The notes: a model not told the origin generated them from the sequence alone. DNA of 37,587 nucleotides from CBDUEV01 sp965366365 (GCA_965366365.1 CBDUEV010000024.1:1-37587); one strand, 5' to 3'. Positions 14,724 to 23,946 are shown, numbered from the stretch's first letter. Program-made: numbers and translations.

Positions 14724-15982
14724 TCCTCCACGCTTTCCTGAAACTCGAACACCAAATCTCCGATCCTCACATCGTCCCCCGCCTGGGCGCCGGCGTCCCG
14801 AAGGGCTTGATCGACGCCGAGCTTGGCGAGGCGCCGAGCGGCGAAGTCGGCGGCCGAGGCTACCGTCAGATCGGCGAGGCCGATAGCTCTTTCGGCCTCG
14901 CGACCTCTCACAACCCATTCACCGCCTTCGAATTCGATGGTGAAGCCTTCGGAGATCGGACGATGCAGGATGAAACCCTCACGTTCAGGCGTCGCTCGTT
15001 CTGCGGTCTCAACGACGTTGGCGATGTCGTGCAGCAGCTCCTTGACGCCTGCTCCCGTCACCCCGGAAATCCCATGGACCCTGCCCTCGGCGAGTGTGCC
15101 GGCCAAAGCCTCCAGGTCGAGCTCTGGAACCAGCTCGATCTTGTTGACTGCCACCACGCGCGGGCGCCGCACCAAATCAGGACGGTGAGCTCCCAACTCG
15201 GCGAGGAGTGTTCGGTATTGGTCCTCGATGGGGGTTTCCTGCAGAGGAGATGGGTCGAGCAGCACGACCAGAGCGGTGGCTCGCTCGGTGTGACGAAGGA
15301 ATTCGTGTCCGAGGCCCTTGCCTTCGGCAGCACCCTCGATCAGACCGGGAATATCGGCGAGAACGAACTCCCGCTCGCCGACAGAGACGACCCCGAGGTT
15401 GGGCTGGAGGGTCGTGAACGGGTAGTCGGCGATCTTCGGCCGGGCGGCCGATACGCTGGCGATCAACGTGCTCTTGCCGGCGTTGGGGAATCCGATCAGG
15501 GCAGCGTCCGCTGCGAGTTTGAGTTCGAAGGTGAACCATTCCTCTGCGCCGTATTCGCCCTGTTCGGCAAACCCCGGCGCCCGATGCTTCGGGCCGGCAA
15601 ACGCCTGGTTGCCCATGCCTCCCCTGCCACCCTCCAGCAGCCGGACCTTCTGTCCGGGTTTGACGAGATCGGCGAGCACCAGCCCGTCCGCGTCGTAGAC
15701 GGTGGTGCCGGGTGGAACCTTCAGATGGAGGTCTTCGCCCTGGCGGCCATGGCGGACGTCTCCCTGGCCATGCGTCCCGTGGCCGGCGTGGTGGTGCGGA
15801 TTCCGCTTGAACGCCAGCAGGGTACCGACCCGGGCGTCAGCCTCCACCCACACATCGCCTCCAGCGCCGCCTGAGCCGCCGACGGGCTTGCCCTTCGGTT
15901 TGCCCTTTTGGCGTTGAAAAGCGACAACCCCCGCACCGCCGTTGCCGGCGCGGAGGTTGACGGTTACCTGATCGACGAACAT
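14720..15982 (-). CDS. obg: GTPase Obg/CgtA
   Basis: Obg is a GTPase that helps mature the 50S ribosomal subunit and links ribosome status to stress. The 420-aa protein shows the glycine-rich Obg domain (1-158), a GTPase domain with GFPNAGKST (164-172) and switch DIPG (210-213), and the C-terminal OCT domain (~335-415) typical of actinobacteria and Firmicutes. The guanine-specificity motif reads NKIE (280-283) instead of NKxD, a conservative but unusual change. It follows rplU and rpmA with a 36-nt gap, the classic ribosomal-protein/Obg operon, and overlaps proB. Confidence 0.97.
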   Translation of the reverse strand: MFVDQVTVNLRAGNGGAGVVAFQRQKGKPKGKPVGGSGGAGGDVWVEADARVGTLLAFKRNPHHHAGHGTHGQGDVRHGRQGEDLHLKVPPGTTVYDADGLVLADLVKPGQKVRLLEGGRGGMGNQAFAGPKHRAPGFAEQGEYGAEEWFTFELKLAADAALIGFPNAGKSTLIASVSAARPKIADYPFTTLQPNLGVVSVGEREFVLADIPGLIEGAAEGKGLGHEFLRHTERATALVVLLDPSPLQETPIEDQYRTLLAELGAHRPDLVRRPRVVAVNKIELVPELDLEALAGTLAEGRVHGISGVTGAGVKELLHDIANVVETAERATPEREGFILHRPISEGFTIEFEGGEWVVRGREAERAIGLADLTVASAADFAARRLAKLGVDQALRDAGAQAGDDVRIGDLVFEFQESVEE

Positions 15983-16018
15983 TGGTTCCTCGCCGCAGGG
16001 GCGGCCGGGACCTCGGGG

Positions 16019-16270
16019 CTAACCGGGGAGAACGTCGACGTGGCGGCGACCATGTCGCTCGCCATACTTGATAACGCCCTCGGCCATGGCGAAAAGGGTG
16101 TCGTCGCTCCCCTTGCCGACGTTTTCGCCGGGATGGATGCGCGTGCCGCGCTGCCGAACGATGATCGTGCCGGCACCCACCGATTGTCCGTCAAAGACTT
16201 TCGGTCCGAGCCGCTTGGCTTTGGAATCGCGCCCGTTCTTCGTAGAACCGCCGGCTTTCGTCTTCGACAT
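16019..16270 (-). CDS. rpmA: 50S ribosomal protein L27
   Basis: An 83-aa protein matching L27, whose N-terminus reaches the peptidyl-transferase centre. The N-terminal KAGGSTKNGRDSKAKRLG and central GTIIVRQRGTRIHPG motifs are diagnostic. The mature-like start has no extra N-terminal extension of the Firmicutes kind that needs Prp cleavage. The ATG lies 2 nt after the rplU stop, with its ribosome-binding site (GGAGGAG) inside the last codons of rplU. Confidence 0.98.
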   Translation of the reverse strand: MSKTKAGGSTKNGRDSKAKRLGPKVFDGQSVGAGTIIVRQRGTRIHPGENVGKGSDDTLFAMAEGVIKYGERHGRRHVDVLPG

Positions 16271-16272
16271 GT

Positions 16273-16641
16273 CTACTCCTCCTCGGTGCTGCTGTCGGCC
16301 TTGGCGGCAGGCTTCGCCTGCTTGCCCTTCTTGCCGAGCTGAATATCGGTCACCTCGAGACGGGTGTACGTCTGGCGATGCCCGATCCGACGTCGATAGC
16401 CGGTCTTGTTCTTGTACTTGAAGATGTGGATCTTGTCGCCCCGGTTCTCCCCGAGCACCTTGGCGGTCACCTTCGAGCCACCGAGTGCAGTCGCGTCGGT
16501 AATGGCGGCGCCATCGGCATCGACCACGAGGATCGGCGTGAACACGACCTCGTCGCCGGCGCCTTTGAGGCGCTCGACGTCGATGACATCGCCGGGGCTG
16601 ACCTTGGCCTGCTTGCCGCCCGTGTGGATGATTGCGTACAT
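16273..16641 (-). CDS. rplU: 50S ribosomal protein L21
   Basis: A 122-aa protein. MYAIIHTGGKQAKVSPGD at the N-terminus, then KIHIFKYKNKTGYRRRIGHRQ, are the L21 signature; L21 binds 23S rRNA. A Lys/Ala/Glu-rich tail (from ~105) extends beyond the usual ~103 residues. The ATG at 16639-16641 was chosen over an upstream ATG at 16674 because the L21 N-terminus begins there and GAGGA sits ahead of it. It heads the rplU-rpmA-obg-proB operon. Confidence 0.98.
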   Translation of the reverse strand: MYAIIHTGGKQAKVSPGDVIDVERLKGAGDEVVFTPILVVDADGAAITDATALGGSKVTAKVLGENRGDKIHIFKYKNKTGYRRRIGHRQTYTRLEVTDIQLGKKGKQAKPAAKADSSTEEE

Positions 16642-16793
16642 GGTGTCGTTCCTCGTCGAAAAAAGCTCTGTCACTCTAACGTCCCCGTGAAGCCAGGGCT
16701 TCGTGGCAACCTGCCGGAGCGCCTTGCCTTTCAGGGACTCCGTGGCGACGACGTGGTCTCGCGTGAGAACCAGGCCGCGGAACGCGGGCGGCC

Positions 16794-16823
16794 AGTGTAG
16801 CCTCGGCCGCCCCGTTCGTCGAA
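16794..16823 (-). promoter_or_regulatory. Candidate promoter of the rplU-rpmA-obg operon
   Basis: Minus-strand TTCGAC (16818-16823) and TACACT (16794-16799) are separated by 18 nt, just past the rng stop. Transcription would start near 16787, leaving a leader of about 145 nt before rplU, long enough for the autoregulatory structures common in ribosomal-protein leaders. I did not recognise a known leader family. Confidence 0.45.
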
Positions 16824-16831
16824 GCCGCAGT

Positions 16832-18409
16832 TCAGTCGGCGTCGAAGACCGCTGTGTCCTCGTAGGGAATGCCCTGGGTGGCGGCTTCCTCGTTCAGCAA
16901 GACTCCCCTGCCGTCGCAGTGGGGGCACGGCTCTGAGAAGTTCTCGAGGAGACCCTGGGCGACATTCTTCCTGGTCATCTCGACCAGTCCCAGGTTCGAA
17001 ACATCGAAGACCTGAGTGCGGGTCTTGTCTTTGGCCAGCTCTTCCTTGAATTTCCGGATGAGGGTGCGCTGGTTCTTCTCCGACTCCATGTCGATGAAGT
17101 CGATCACGATGATTCCGCCGATGTCCCGGAGCCGCAGCTGTCTTCCGATTTCCTCAGCGGCCTCCAGGTTGTTCTGCAACACGGTGTCCTCGAGGTTGGA
17201 CGTCCCGACGAATTTGCCGGTGTTCACATCGATGACGGTGAGCGCTTCGGTGCGATCGATGACCAGGTGGCCGCCGGACTTGAGCCACACGCGCCGGTCG
17301 AGCGCCTTGCGGAGTTGGTCCTCCACGTGGAAACGCTCGAAGAGCTTCATGTCGGTGTCCTTGTACAGCTGGACCTTCTCGACGAGTTCGGGAGCCGTTT
17401 CCCTGAGGTAGCCGACCACCCGGTCCATGGCGGCCTGGTCGTCGAGCAAGAGCCGTTTGAAATCCGGCGTGAAATGCTCCCTGATCACCCTGATGAGAAG
17501 CTCCGGCTCTTGCGAGATGAGCCGAGGGGCTTGTCCGCCTTCCGCTTCGACCTTGATCTTCTCCCATTGATCGACGAGGCGATCGATGTCGGCCTTGAGC
17601 TCGTCCCGCGAGGCGGAGACTGCCGCAGTCCGAACGATGACACCGTGCCCGGCGGGCTTCACCTCGCTGATGATCTCGCGCAACCTCCGGCGCTCCTCGT
17701 CGGGGAGTCGCCGACTGATCCCCTGAGCGTCGGACTCGGGTTGCAGGACGAGGTAGCGGCCAGGCAACGAGATCTGACCGGTGAGCCGAGCGCCCTTGTG
17801 ACCCATGGCGTCCTTGACGACCTGGACCAGAACTCGGTCACCCGTCTTGAGGACGTTCTCGATCCGTTGATTGTTGCCGCTCTTCTTGCCGTCCCTCCGC
17901 ACGTCACCGGCGTAGAGGACACCATTTTTTGACTCTCCGAAGTCGAGAAAGGCCGCCTCCATGCCGGGGAGGATGTTTTTGGCGACGCCGATGTAGACGT
18001 TCTGGGCGAGGCTGTGGCTCTCTTCCTTGGCCACATAGTGCTCAACCAGGGTTGGCCCCTCCAGGATGACAATCTGCGTTTGATGCGGGAGTGAGCGAAC
18101 AAGCATCTGCTTCTTGCCGGTTTCAGGCGGGAGGATGACTTCCTCCGGCTGGCGGCGGTTGCGCGCCCCGCTCGAGCTCCGATTGCGGGACCGATCAGGC
18201 TGGGAGGTGCGGCCCTGGTTGCGTCCAGAGCGCTGACGCTGGCTGGGTTTTTTCGAGGTCGGCTTCTTCGTGGTGGGCTTCGGCGCCTCCCGGATCCGCC
18301 GGACCTCTACGGTGTTGCGACCGACCTTCTTGGTCTTTCGTTCTTCGATCGGGCTGTCGCCCACCCCTTTTCGGACGACCTCAGCCGCCTTCCGGCGAAA
18401 CAACGCCAT
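16832..18409 (-). CDS. rng: Ribonuclease E/G
   Basis: The 525-aa endoribonuclease starts mRNA decay and rRNA processing by cutting single-stranded AU-rich sites. After a basic low-complexity N-terminal arm (~40-95, rich in Lys/Arg/Ser), the S1 domain lies at ~137-215, interrupted as usual for the family. The DNase I-like catalytic domain carries metal-binding D394 (VIDVNTGKFVG) and D437 (IIVIDFIDM). The zinc-link CPHC (495-498) joins dimers. The E. coli-type C-terminal scaffold is absent; the N-terminal arm may serve instead, as in other actinobacteria. The start is ATG 18407-18409. A long structured leader precedes it. Confidence 0.95.
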   Translation of the reverse strand: MALFRRKAAEVVRKGVGDSPIEERKTKKVGRNTVEVRRIREAPKPTTKKPTSKKPSQRQRSGRNQGRTSQPDRSRNRSSSGARNRRQPEEVILPPETGKKQMLVRSLPHQTQIVILEGPTLVEHYVAKEESHSLAQNVYIGVAKNILPGMEAAFLDFGESKNGVLYAGDVRRDGKKSGNNQRIENVLKTGDRVLVQVVKDAMGHKGARLTGQISLPGRYLVLQPESDAQGISRRLPDEERRRLREIISEVKPAGHGVIVRTAAVSASRDELKADIDRLVDQWEKIKVEAEGGQAPRLISQEPELLIRVIREHFTPDFKRLLLDDQAAMDRVVGYLRETAPELVEKVQLYKDTDMKLFERFHVEDQLRKALDRRVWLKSGGHLVIDRTEALTVIDVNTGKFVGTSNLEDTVLQNNLEAAEEIGRQLRLRDIGGIIVIDFIDMESEKNQRTLIRKFKEELAKDKTRTQVFDVSNLGLVEMTRKNVAQGLLENFSEPCPHCDGRGVLLNEEAATQGIPYEDTAVFDAD

Positions 18410-18799
18410 ATCTACTCACTCCTTTGGTTGCAGCGGTGGAGACCACGCGCCGCGAAACTTTCTTTCGAGTAGGGAGTGAGAGTCGATCGTTCCAAGTGCC
18501 GTGTCACGGCATTTGCACGCCGGCCTGGCGCCGGACGCATGCACACACAGTGGCGGGGCAAGCTCTGACCCGCAGAAAAACCTGTTCCCCCCGACGCCTC
18601 AGGTTCGGCTTCGGGGTGTTCTGCACATGCGGCTCCAGAGCCGCACTCGACGTGGTGCGGACGGTCATCGGCCGCAGATCGGCCGGTGTGTGAAACACAC
18701 CGCTCGTTCCTTACTCGAGGATGGCCACGGAGGATCGCGGCCGAGCACCAGAGTAGCACGGGGGTCGCGAATTCCGGCAACCGGCCGCTTCTGCAGCGC
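18410..18799 (-). promoter_or_regulatory. Hairpin-rich 5' leader of RNase E/G, with candidate promoter
   Basis: No gene is seen in these 390 nt. A possible promoter is TTGCCG (18775-18780), 19-nt spacer, TACTCT (18750-18755), giving a leader of ~330 nt. In transcript order the leader contains: CGGTGTGT/ACACACCG with a 3-nt loop (18684-18702, 8 bp); TGCGGCT/AGCCGCA with a 4-nt loop (18628-18645, 7 bp); CCCCGA/TCGGGG (18589-18616); and TGCCG/CGGCA (18497-18511). RNase E mRNAs often carry structured leaders through which the enzyme cuts its own message; that role here is inference. Confidence 0.55.
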
Positions 18800-19381
18800 T
18801 CACATGTCGAAATGGGTCTGCTGAGCCTCGGACGGGTCGAAACACAGCCGGCACCGCGCCTCGTAGGCGTCACTCGCCCCGAGAACCACGAGGTCGTCAG
18901 ACTCGACGATGCGCTGAGTGAAGTTGGCGGGGCCGCCGCATCGGTGGCAGACCGCCAACATCTTGGTGACGTACTCGGCCCGGCTGGCCAGCGTGGGGAT
19001 CGGTTCGAAGGGTCGCCCGAGGAAATCGAGATCGAGTCCGGACACGATGACCTGCTTGCCGGCCCTGGCCAGCTGCTCAGCCACATCCACGAGGCCGGCA
19101 TCGAAGAACTGCCCCTCGTCGACACCCACCACCACGGTCCTCTCGTCGACCGCCTTGAGCAGCTCGCGCGCATCACCGACCGGTTGCGCCTCGACCGACA
19201 TCGCCGAGTGCGAGACAACTTCGCGAGCCGCGTAGCGGTTGTCGAGGGCAGGTTTGAACGTCTGCACGGGCAGCCGAGCAAACACCGAGCGTGTCACCCG
19301 CTTGATGAGTTCTTCGCTCTTGCCCGAGAACATCGGTCCGCAGCACACTTCGATCCAACCGCGGTCGCCCCGTCGATACAC
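18800..19381 (-). CDS. tdk: Thymidine kinase, type 1 (TK1-like)
   Basis: Phosphorylates thymidine to dTMP with ATP in pyrimidine salvage. The 193-aa protein has Walker A GPMFSGKS (15-22), the catalytic glutamate E89 in GVDEGQFF, the LDLDFLGRPF lasso-region motif, and a structural zinc site formed by C145-x2-C148 and C177-x2-C180. The GTG start follows GGGAG by 5 nt. It lies 31 nt after rodA on the same strand and is probably transcribed with the cell-shape operon. tdk is not usually found between rodA and rne in actinobacteria, so this may be a local insertion. Confidence 0.96.
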   Translation of the reverse strand: MYRRGDRGWIEVCCGPMFSGKSEELIKRVTRSVFARLPVQTFKPALDNRYAAREVVSHSAMSVEAQPVGDARELLKAVDERTVVVGVDEGQFFDAGLVDVAEQLARAGKQVIVSGLDLDFLGRPFEPIPTLASRAEYVTKMLAVCHRCGGPANFTQRIVESDDLVVLGASDAYEARCRLCFDPSEAQQTHFDM

Positions 19382-19412
19382 GTTTCTCCCTTTCGATGCC
19401 GGCCCGGGTCGG

Positions 19413-20579
19413 CTATTCCTGAATCCGCGCCCCGGGCGTGCGCGCCCGCCGCAACCAGATGGAATTGGCGACGCCTAGAGCCATCGCCATGGCGATCAGT
19501 GACGAGCCGCCCGCGCTCATGAACGGTAGCGGAAGGCCGGTCACGGGCATGATTCGAACCGTCATCCCCACATTCACGAAGACATGGAACACGAAGAGTG
19601 AGGCTATCCCGAGGCACACCAGAGTCCCGAAACGATCAGGAGCGGCCACGGCGATGCGGATGAGCCGAAGGATGATGACCGTGTACAACGCCAGCAGCAC
19701 CACTGCGCCCACGAACCCGAACTGCTCCCCAACCGCCGTGAAGATGAAATCGGTCTCCTGCTCCGGCACGAAAGCCCGACTGGTGAGCGCTCCGTTGAAG
19801 AGACCCTTGCCGAAGATCTGACCGCTGCCGATCGTGGTCATACTCTGAATCTGGTTGTAGGCGCTGCCCTGCGTGTCACTCCAGTTGAAGAGGCTGTAGA
19901 TCCTCTCTTCCTGGTACGAGGCGAGCAGACCGAACCGGAGCACGCCCCACACGGCGAGAAGGGACCCGCCCACGAGCACGCCCAACTGGCGGAGGTCGGC
20001 GCCACCGGCAAACAGCATCACCAGCGCCACGAACGCGAATACGAGGGACGTCCCGAGATCGGGCTGGAGAAACACCAACCCCATCGGCACCGCCAGCGAC
20101 AGGAGCACCTGCCCGATGCGCGCCCAGGGCAGACGATCGCTCGCCGCCAGCGAGAGCAACGTGGCTGTCACGAGGATCATCGCCACCTTGGCGAACTCGG
20201 CCGGAAGGATCTGCAATCCACCGGGCAACGGGATCGCCCTGGTCACGTCGCGCTGCTCCGGCATGAACAGCACCACTACCAGCACCACCAGCGTTGCCGC
20301 ATAGACGAAGACCCAAAAGTGCTGGTAGAGGCGATAATCGACGAACGAGAGGACGATGAAAGCCACCAGGCCCACGACTGCGAACAGGGCCTGTCGGTCC
20401 ATGAGCGAGGTCTCGTCCACGCCGGCGATCGCCAAGGAGTCCCTGCTCGCCGAGAACACCATGAGCGTGCCGAAGGCCATCAGCGTGATCATGGCCACCA
20501 TGAGCATGACGTCGGGAGTGTTCCGCAGCAGTTTGCCCTTTGCGCCGAGCTCCGGATGCTCTGGGGAAAGGATGGTCAT
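19413..20579 (-). CDS. rodA: Peptidoglycan glycosyltransferase RodA
   Basis: A 388-aa SEDS protein that polymerises lipid II glycan chains during cell elongation. About ten membrane helices are visible. SEDS landmarks include MVFSAS (early), LQPDLGTSLVF with the catalytic-region aspartate, ETDFIFTAVGEQFGFVG, and the C-terminal TGLPLPFMSAGGSSL. Its start shares a base with the PBP2 stop (TGATG), coupling the two subunits of one synthase complex. A frame extension upstream to 20738 overlaps PBP2 and is not used. Confidence 0.96.
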   Translation of the reverse strand: MTILSPEHPELGAKGKLLRNTPDVMLMVAMITLMAFGTLMVFSASRDSLAIAGVDETSLMDRQALFAVVGLVAFIVLSFVDYRLYQHFWVFVYAATLVVLVVVLFMPEQRDVTRAIPLPGGLQILPAEFAKVAMILVTATLLSLAASDRLPWARIGQVLLSLAVPMGLVFLQPDLGTSLVFAFVALVMLFAGGADLRQLGVLVGGSLLAVWGVLRFGLLASYQEERIYSLFNWSDTQGSAYNQIQSMTTIGSGQIFGKGLFNGALTSRAFVPEQETDFIFTAVGEQFGFVGAVVLLALYTVIILRLIRIAVAAPDRFGTLVCLGIASLFVFHVFVNVGMTVRIMPVTGLPLPFMSAGGSSLIAMAMALGVANSIWLRRARTPGARIQE

Positions 20580-22483
20580 CAGAGACCAGCGCGCACCGAG
20601 TCGACTGTCTCCCCCAGGAGATACTGGAGGATCTGGCGGGCGATCGGTGCGGCCACGTCGCCGCCATTGCCGCCTTCTTCCACGACAACCGACACGATGT
20701 ATTCGGGGTCGTCGAGAGGAGCGACTCCGACGAACCACGATGTGTCAGCTTTGTCGGTGCCTGTGGCGGTGCCGGTCTTGCCTCCTACTCGGAAGCGGTT
20801 GTCCATGACAGAGAACGCCCGGCGCGCTGTTCCGGATTCGCTGTTGGTGACCCTGCCGAGGTCCTCGAGCATGAACTCCCGGAGGGTCGGCGACCAGTCG
20901 ATGGTTCGGGCAATGGATGGCTCGAAGTCCTCGATGAGTTCACCGGTCGGCGTCTCCACCCGATCGACGACGGTGGGACGCCAGACGGTGCCTCCGTTCG
21001 TCAGCGCCGCGTACGCCACCGCCATCTGGAGCGGGGTGGTCAACACCTCGCCTTGTCCGATGGATACGTTCATCACATCTCCACCCTTCCAGATCGGTCC
21101 GGGATCCAGTCTCTCGGGGTGCAACCGGTTGGGCGACTCCTCCGCCCACCTTTCGAACAGTTGCCGGTCAGGGATCTGTCCAGCCGCTTCGAAGGGAAGG
21201 TCGATGCCTGTCGGGTCGCCGAGGCCAACTCGTCGGGCCCACTCCTGAATGAGGTCTTCGTCGTCCGAGTTCTTGTTCTCGTTCCAGATCGCCAGAGCCA
21301 CCTGCCAGAAATAGATGTTGCAGGAAGCGCCCAGAGCTGTGTGCAGGTCGACCGTTCCATGGCCGTGATCTCGGAAGATCTGCTGGTCCCCCTGATCCAG
21401 GCTGTTGGCCCGGAGCACTCCGTCACACACCAGTGAACCCTCCGGCGTCTGGTGGCTGGCATTGAGCGCGTAGAAGCCCTCTTCGATGGCCGTCGCATAG
21501 GTGATGCCCTTGAACGTGGAGCCGGGGGGTAGCTGCCCCTGAATGGCCAGGTTGTTGAACGCGAACGAGTCCAGAAGGGCATCGAATTCCGACTGGGAGA
21601 TCCCGAGCACGAACGCGTCCGGGCTGAACGTCGGGAAGCTGGCCATCGCCAGGACCTCACCGGTTTTCGCATTGAGCACGACCAACGCACCATGCTCGGC
21701 GTTGGCGCCATTGGATGTGTCCCGGGCCCACTCGATGCCTTCCTGCAACGACGCCTCCGCCTGCCGCTGGAGTTCGAGATCGAGACTGAGCACCACGGTG
21801 TTGCCTGCCACCGAGTCGATCTTCTCCGGAAGTGTTCCACCTTCCACCGCCCCGGAGGGGCGGACCTGGTAGAAGATCCTCCCCGGGGTTCCCTGCAAGA
21901 AGTCGTCGTACTGTCGTTCCACCCCGGCCCGGCCCGCCGTCCCCGTACGGAGGAGGTCGGAGTTGCGTTCGAGGTCCTCCTCTGAAACGGTCCCCACGTA
22001 CCCGAGCACGTGGGCCATGAGATTGCCCTCCGGGTACTCGCGTCGATCCACGTACTCGATACTCACCCCGGTGAACCGATCGCGGTGGGTGAGAATGAAA
22101 TAGGCTGCACTGCGTTCCACCTCACCCAGCACGAAACGGGTCCCCGACCCGGCGTCGTCGAAACGGGAAGCGAGAACCTGGGGTCGCTCCCCCAGGAGGC
22201 CCGACAGCTCCTGGATGACGCCATCTTCCTCCTCGGTGGGAATGAGCCTTCGGTCCACGACCACCGCCGCCACACGCTGCGTGGAGGCGACGGTCCTGCC
22301 CTGGGCGTCCACGATCGTGCCACGCGCCGCCTGGGTGGGCACTTCATCGAGCTGCAGGGAGAGGCTGGCGGCCTCGTAGGTGGCGCCGGCAGCCACCTGC
22401 ACAAACCACAGCCGGGTGAACAGACTGCCGAACAGGACGGTGAAGGCCACGGTGATCCAGGCCACGCGCAGTTCGAGTTTCAC
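20579..22483 (-). CDS. mrdA: Penicillin-binding protein 2, elongation transpeptidase
   Basis: A class B PBP of 634 aa. N-terminal membrane anchor (~8-30), pedestal/dimerisation region (~50-220), then the transpeptidase domain with S322-T-F-K325 (PPGSTFK), S387-C-N389 and KTGTA (569-573): the full serine acyl-transferase triad. It cross-links peptidoglycan with RodA under MreB control. It is followed immediately by rodA and lies 37 nt after mreD. Length and motifs are normal for the family, and it would be a beta-lactam target. Confidence 0.96.
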   Translation of the reverse strand: MKLELRVAWITVAFTVLFGSLFTRLWFVQVAAGATYEAASLSLQLDEVPTQAARGTIVDAQGRTVASTQRVAAVVVDRRLIPTEEEDGVIQELSGLLGERPQVLASRFDDAGSGTRFVLGEVERSAAYFILTHRDRFTGVSIEYVDRREYPEGNLMAHVLGYVGTVSEEDLERNSDLLRTGTAGRAGVERQYDDFLQGTPGRIFYQVRPSGAVEGGTLPEKIDSVAGNTVVLSLDLELQRQAEASLQEGIEWARDTSNGANAEHGALVVLNAKTGEVLAMASFPTFSPDAFVLGISQSEFDALLDSFAFNNLAIQGQLPPGSTFKGITYATAIEEGFYALNASHQTPEGSLVCDGVLRANSLDQGDQQIFRDHGHGTVDLHTALGASCNIYFWQVALAIWNENKNSDDEDLIQEWARRVGLGDPTGIDLPFEAAGQIPDRQLFERWAEESPNRLHPERLDPGPIWKGGDVMNVSIGQGEVLTTPLQMAVAYAALTNGGTVWRPTVVDRVETPTGELIEDFEPSIARTIDWSPTLREFMLEDLGRVTNSESGTARRAFSVMDNRFRVGGKTGTATGTDKADTSWFVGVAPLDDPEYIVSVVVEEGGNGGDVAAPIARQILQYLLGETVDSVRAGL

Positions 22484-22520
22484 GCCGCGTCTCTCCAGGA
22501 TTGGCTCGCCACGGCGATCC

Positions 22521-23021
22521 TCACACCAGCACTCGGGTTCGCGGATGCAGCAGCCGTCGCACCAGCGGCAACGCAGCCAGGGAGAGCAGTGTGTTGTAGG
22601 TCGGGATGAGCAGAATGCTTCGAATCACGGTGCCGCCCGTCAGGCTTCCTTGATTGAACAGGGTACCCAGGAGCGCCAGCAATACGACACCGAGCAGGCT
22701 GAGCAGAGCGACCCCGGCGAGGCTGGTCAACGGGTTGGCCTCGACGATGTCGAGTGTCCTGATGGCAGCGTAGGCGACGAGCGTCATCACCAGGGCTCGC
22801 AAGCCCATCGGGGTGGTGGAGAGCAAGTCGACCGCGAAGCCGCCGGTGAAACCGAGCAAGAGCGCCGGATCCGGGTCGAGATAGCGAGCTGCCAGAATCA
22901 CGATCAGCAAGACGACGTCCGGATAGATCTGGAATTGTTCCAGCCGGGTGAACACGGTGGTCTGGAGGATGACGGCGACGCCGAGCAGGGTCAACGCCCA
23001 GAAGATGGCGCGATTTCGCAT
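22521..23021 (-). CDS. mreD: Rod-shape protein MreD
   Basis: A 166-aa integral membrane protein with five or six helices, typical of MreD (LLLGFTGGFAVDLLSTTPMG is the conserved central segment). MreD links MreC to the PBP2/RodA synthase. The sequence is weakly conserved, and much of the assignment rests on the order mreB-mreC-mreD-mrdA-rodA. Its ATG overlaps the mreC stop (TGATG). Confidence 0.93.
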   Translation of the reverse strand: MRNRAIFWALTLLGVAVILQTTVFTRLEQFQIYPDVVLLIVILAARYLDPDPALLLGFTGGFAVDLLSTTPMGLRALVMTLVAYAAIRTLDIVEANPLTSLAGVALLSLLGVVLLALLGTLFNQGSLTGGTVIRSILLIPTYNTLLSLAALPLVRRLLHPRTRVLV

Positions 23022-23926
23022 CAGCCGGCCACCGATGTCGTGGTGGTGGAGCCTTCTGTTCCAGGCCCACCGGGCTCGACGGTGTCGGGATCGACGGGTT
23101 CGACCTGGTACTGCAGCACCCTCACGATATCCAGCCCCACCGGGTTGACGAGCGGCTCGACGGCCGTCGACTGGATGAGCCCGCCCTCGGGGCGGATCAG
23201 CTCGGTCACCTGGGCCACCGGCAGACCACGCGGGATCCCAGCCTGCTGTCCGGACGTGCGCAGGATGGATCCGGGAAGAAGGTCGGTGTCCGCCTCGATC
23301 ACAACCAGCTCCACTCGCTCGGCGTTTCCGAGACCGGAAACGACACCGATCTGTCCATCTTCGGAGACCACCTCCACCCCTTGCACGGGCGAGATGACCG
23401 GCACGACCGTCGAACTGTCGGCGAACGCCTCCTTGACGATGCCAATGAGGACGTCGTTCTCGTTGACGACCGGGTTCCCGGCGATGACGCCCTGGTTCAG
23501 GCCCACGTCGATGGTGAAACCGGCATCGAGTGGACCGGTGCCGCTCCGCACGACGGCCACCACTTCGAGTATCTCCCCCTTGGGAATCCGCAGGATCTCT
23601 CGGAGGAGTTCGTTCTGGGAACGGAGATCCTCGATCTCGGCAGCACCCAGCCGGAAGCTCTCATTCTCGGCGCGCAGGCGGGCGTTCTCCTCCCGAAGGG
23701 TGGAGAGGTTCGCCAGACCATCCACCATGCTCACGAGCGGGTCCGAGATCTGGCGCGAGGCGTCTTGAAGTGGAGCTGCCAGAGACTGAGCTCCTTCCCG
23801 CAGCGTCGCAGCCATGCCTTCGCCGTCAGAACGGATGTCGAAGGTCATGAGGATGAAGGACACCACGATCAGGACGGTCAGAAGCACAGTCGGATTGCCG
23901 CCGCGGTGAGGTTGATTCTGGATCAC
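23021..23926 (-). CDS. mreC: Rod-shape protein MreC
   Basis: A 301-aa bitopic protein: short cytoplasmic N-terminus, one helix (~12-28), a coiled coil (~70-115, ENARLRAENES and SQNELLREIL) and a periplasmic-type beta domain (~120-270) with VVNENDVLIGIV and DGQIGVVSGL motifs. MreC activates PBP2 in the elongasome. It starts with GTG (23924-23926), 20 nt after mreB. The C-terminus ends in a Pro/Gly/Thr-rich tail. Confidence 0.95.
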   Translation of the reverse strand: MIQNQPHRGGNPTVLLTVLIVVSFILMTFDIRSDGEGMAATLREGAQSLAAPLQDASRQISDPLVSMVDGLANLSTLREENARLRAENESFRLGAAEIEDLRSQNELLREILRIPKGEILEVVAVVRSGTGPLDAGFTIDVGLNQGVIAGNPVVNENDVLIGIVKEAFADSSTVVPVISPVQGVEVVSEDGQIGVVSGLGNAERVELVVIEADTDLLPGSILRTSGQQAGIPRGLPVAQVTELIRPEGGLIQSTAVEPLVNPVGLDIVRVLQYQVEPVDPDTVEPGGPGTEGSTTTTSVAG

Positions 23927-23946
23927 GTCAGGTCATCTCGTCAGAT

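Noticed and set aside
18585..18616. 6C-type small RNA (C-rich loop) in the RNase E/G leader
   Set aside because: Only one run of six C is present, on the strand opposite to the gene, and the paired C-rich double hairpin of that family is not seen.
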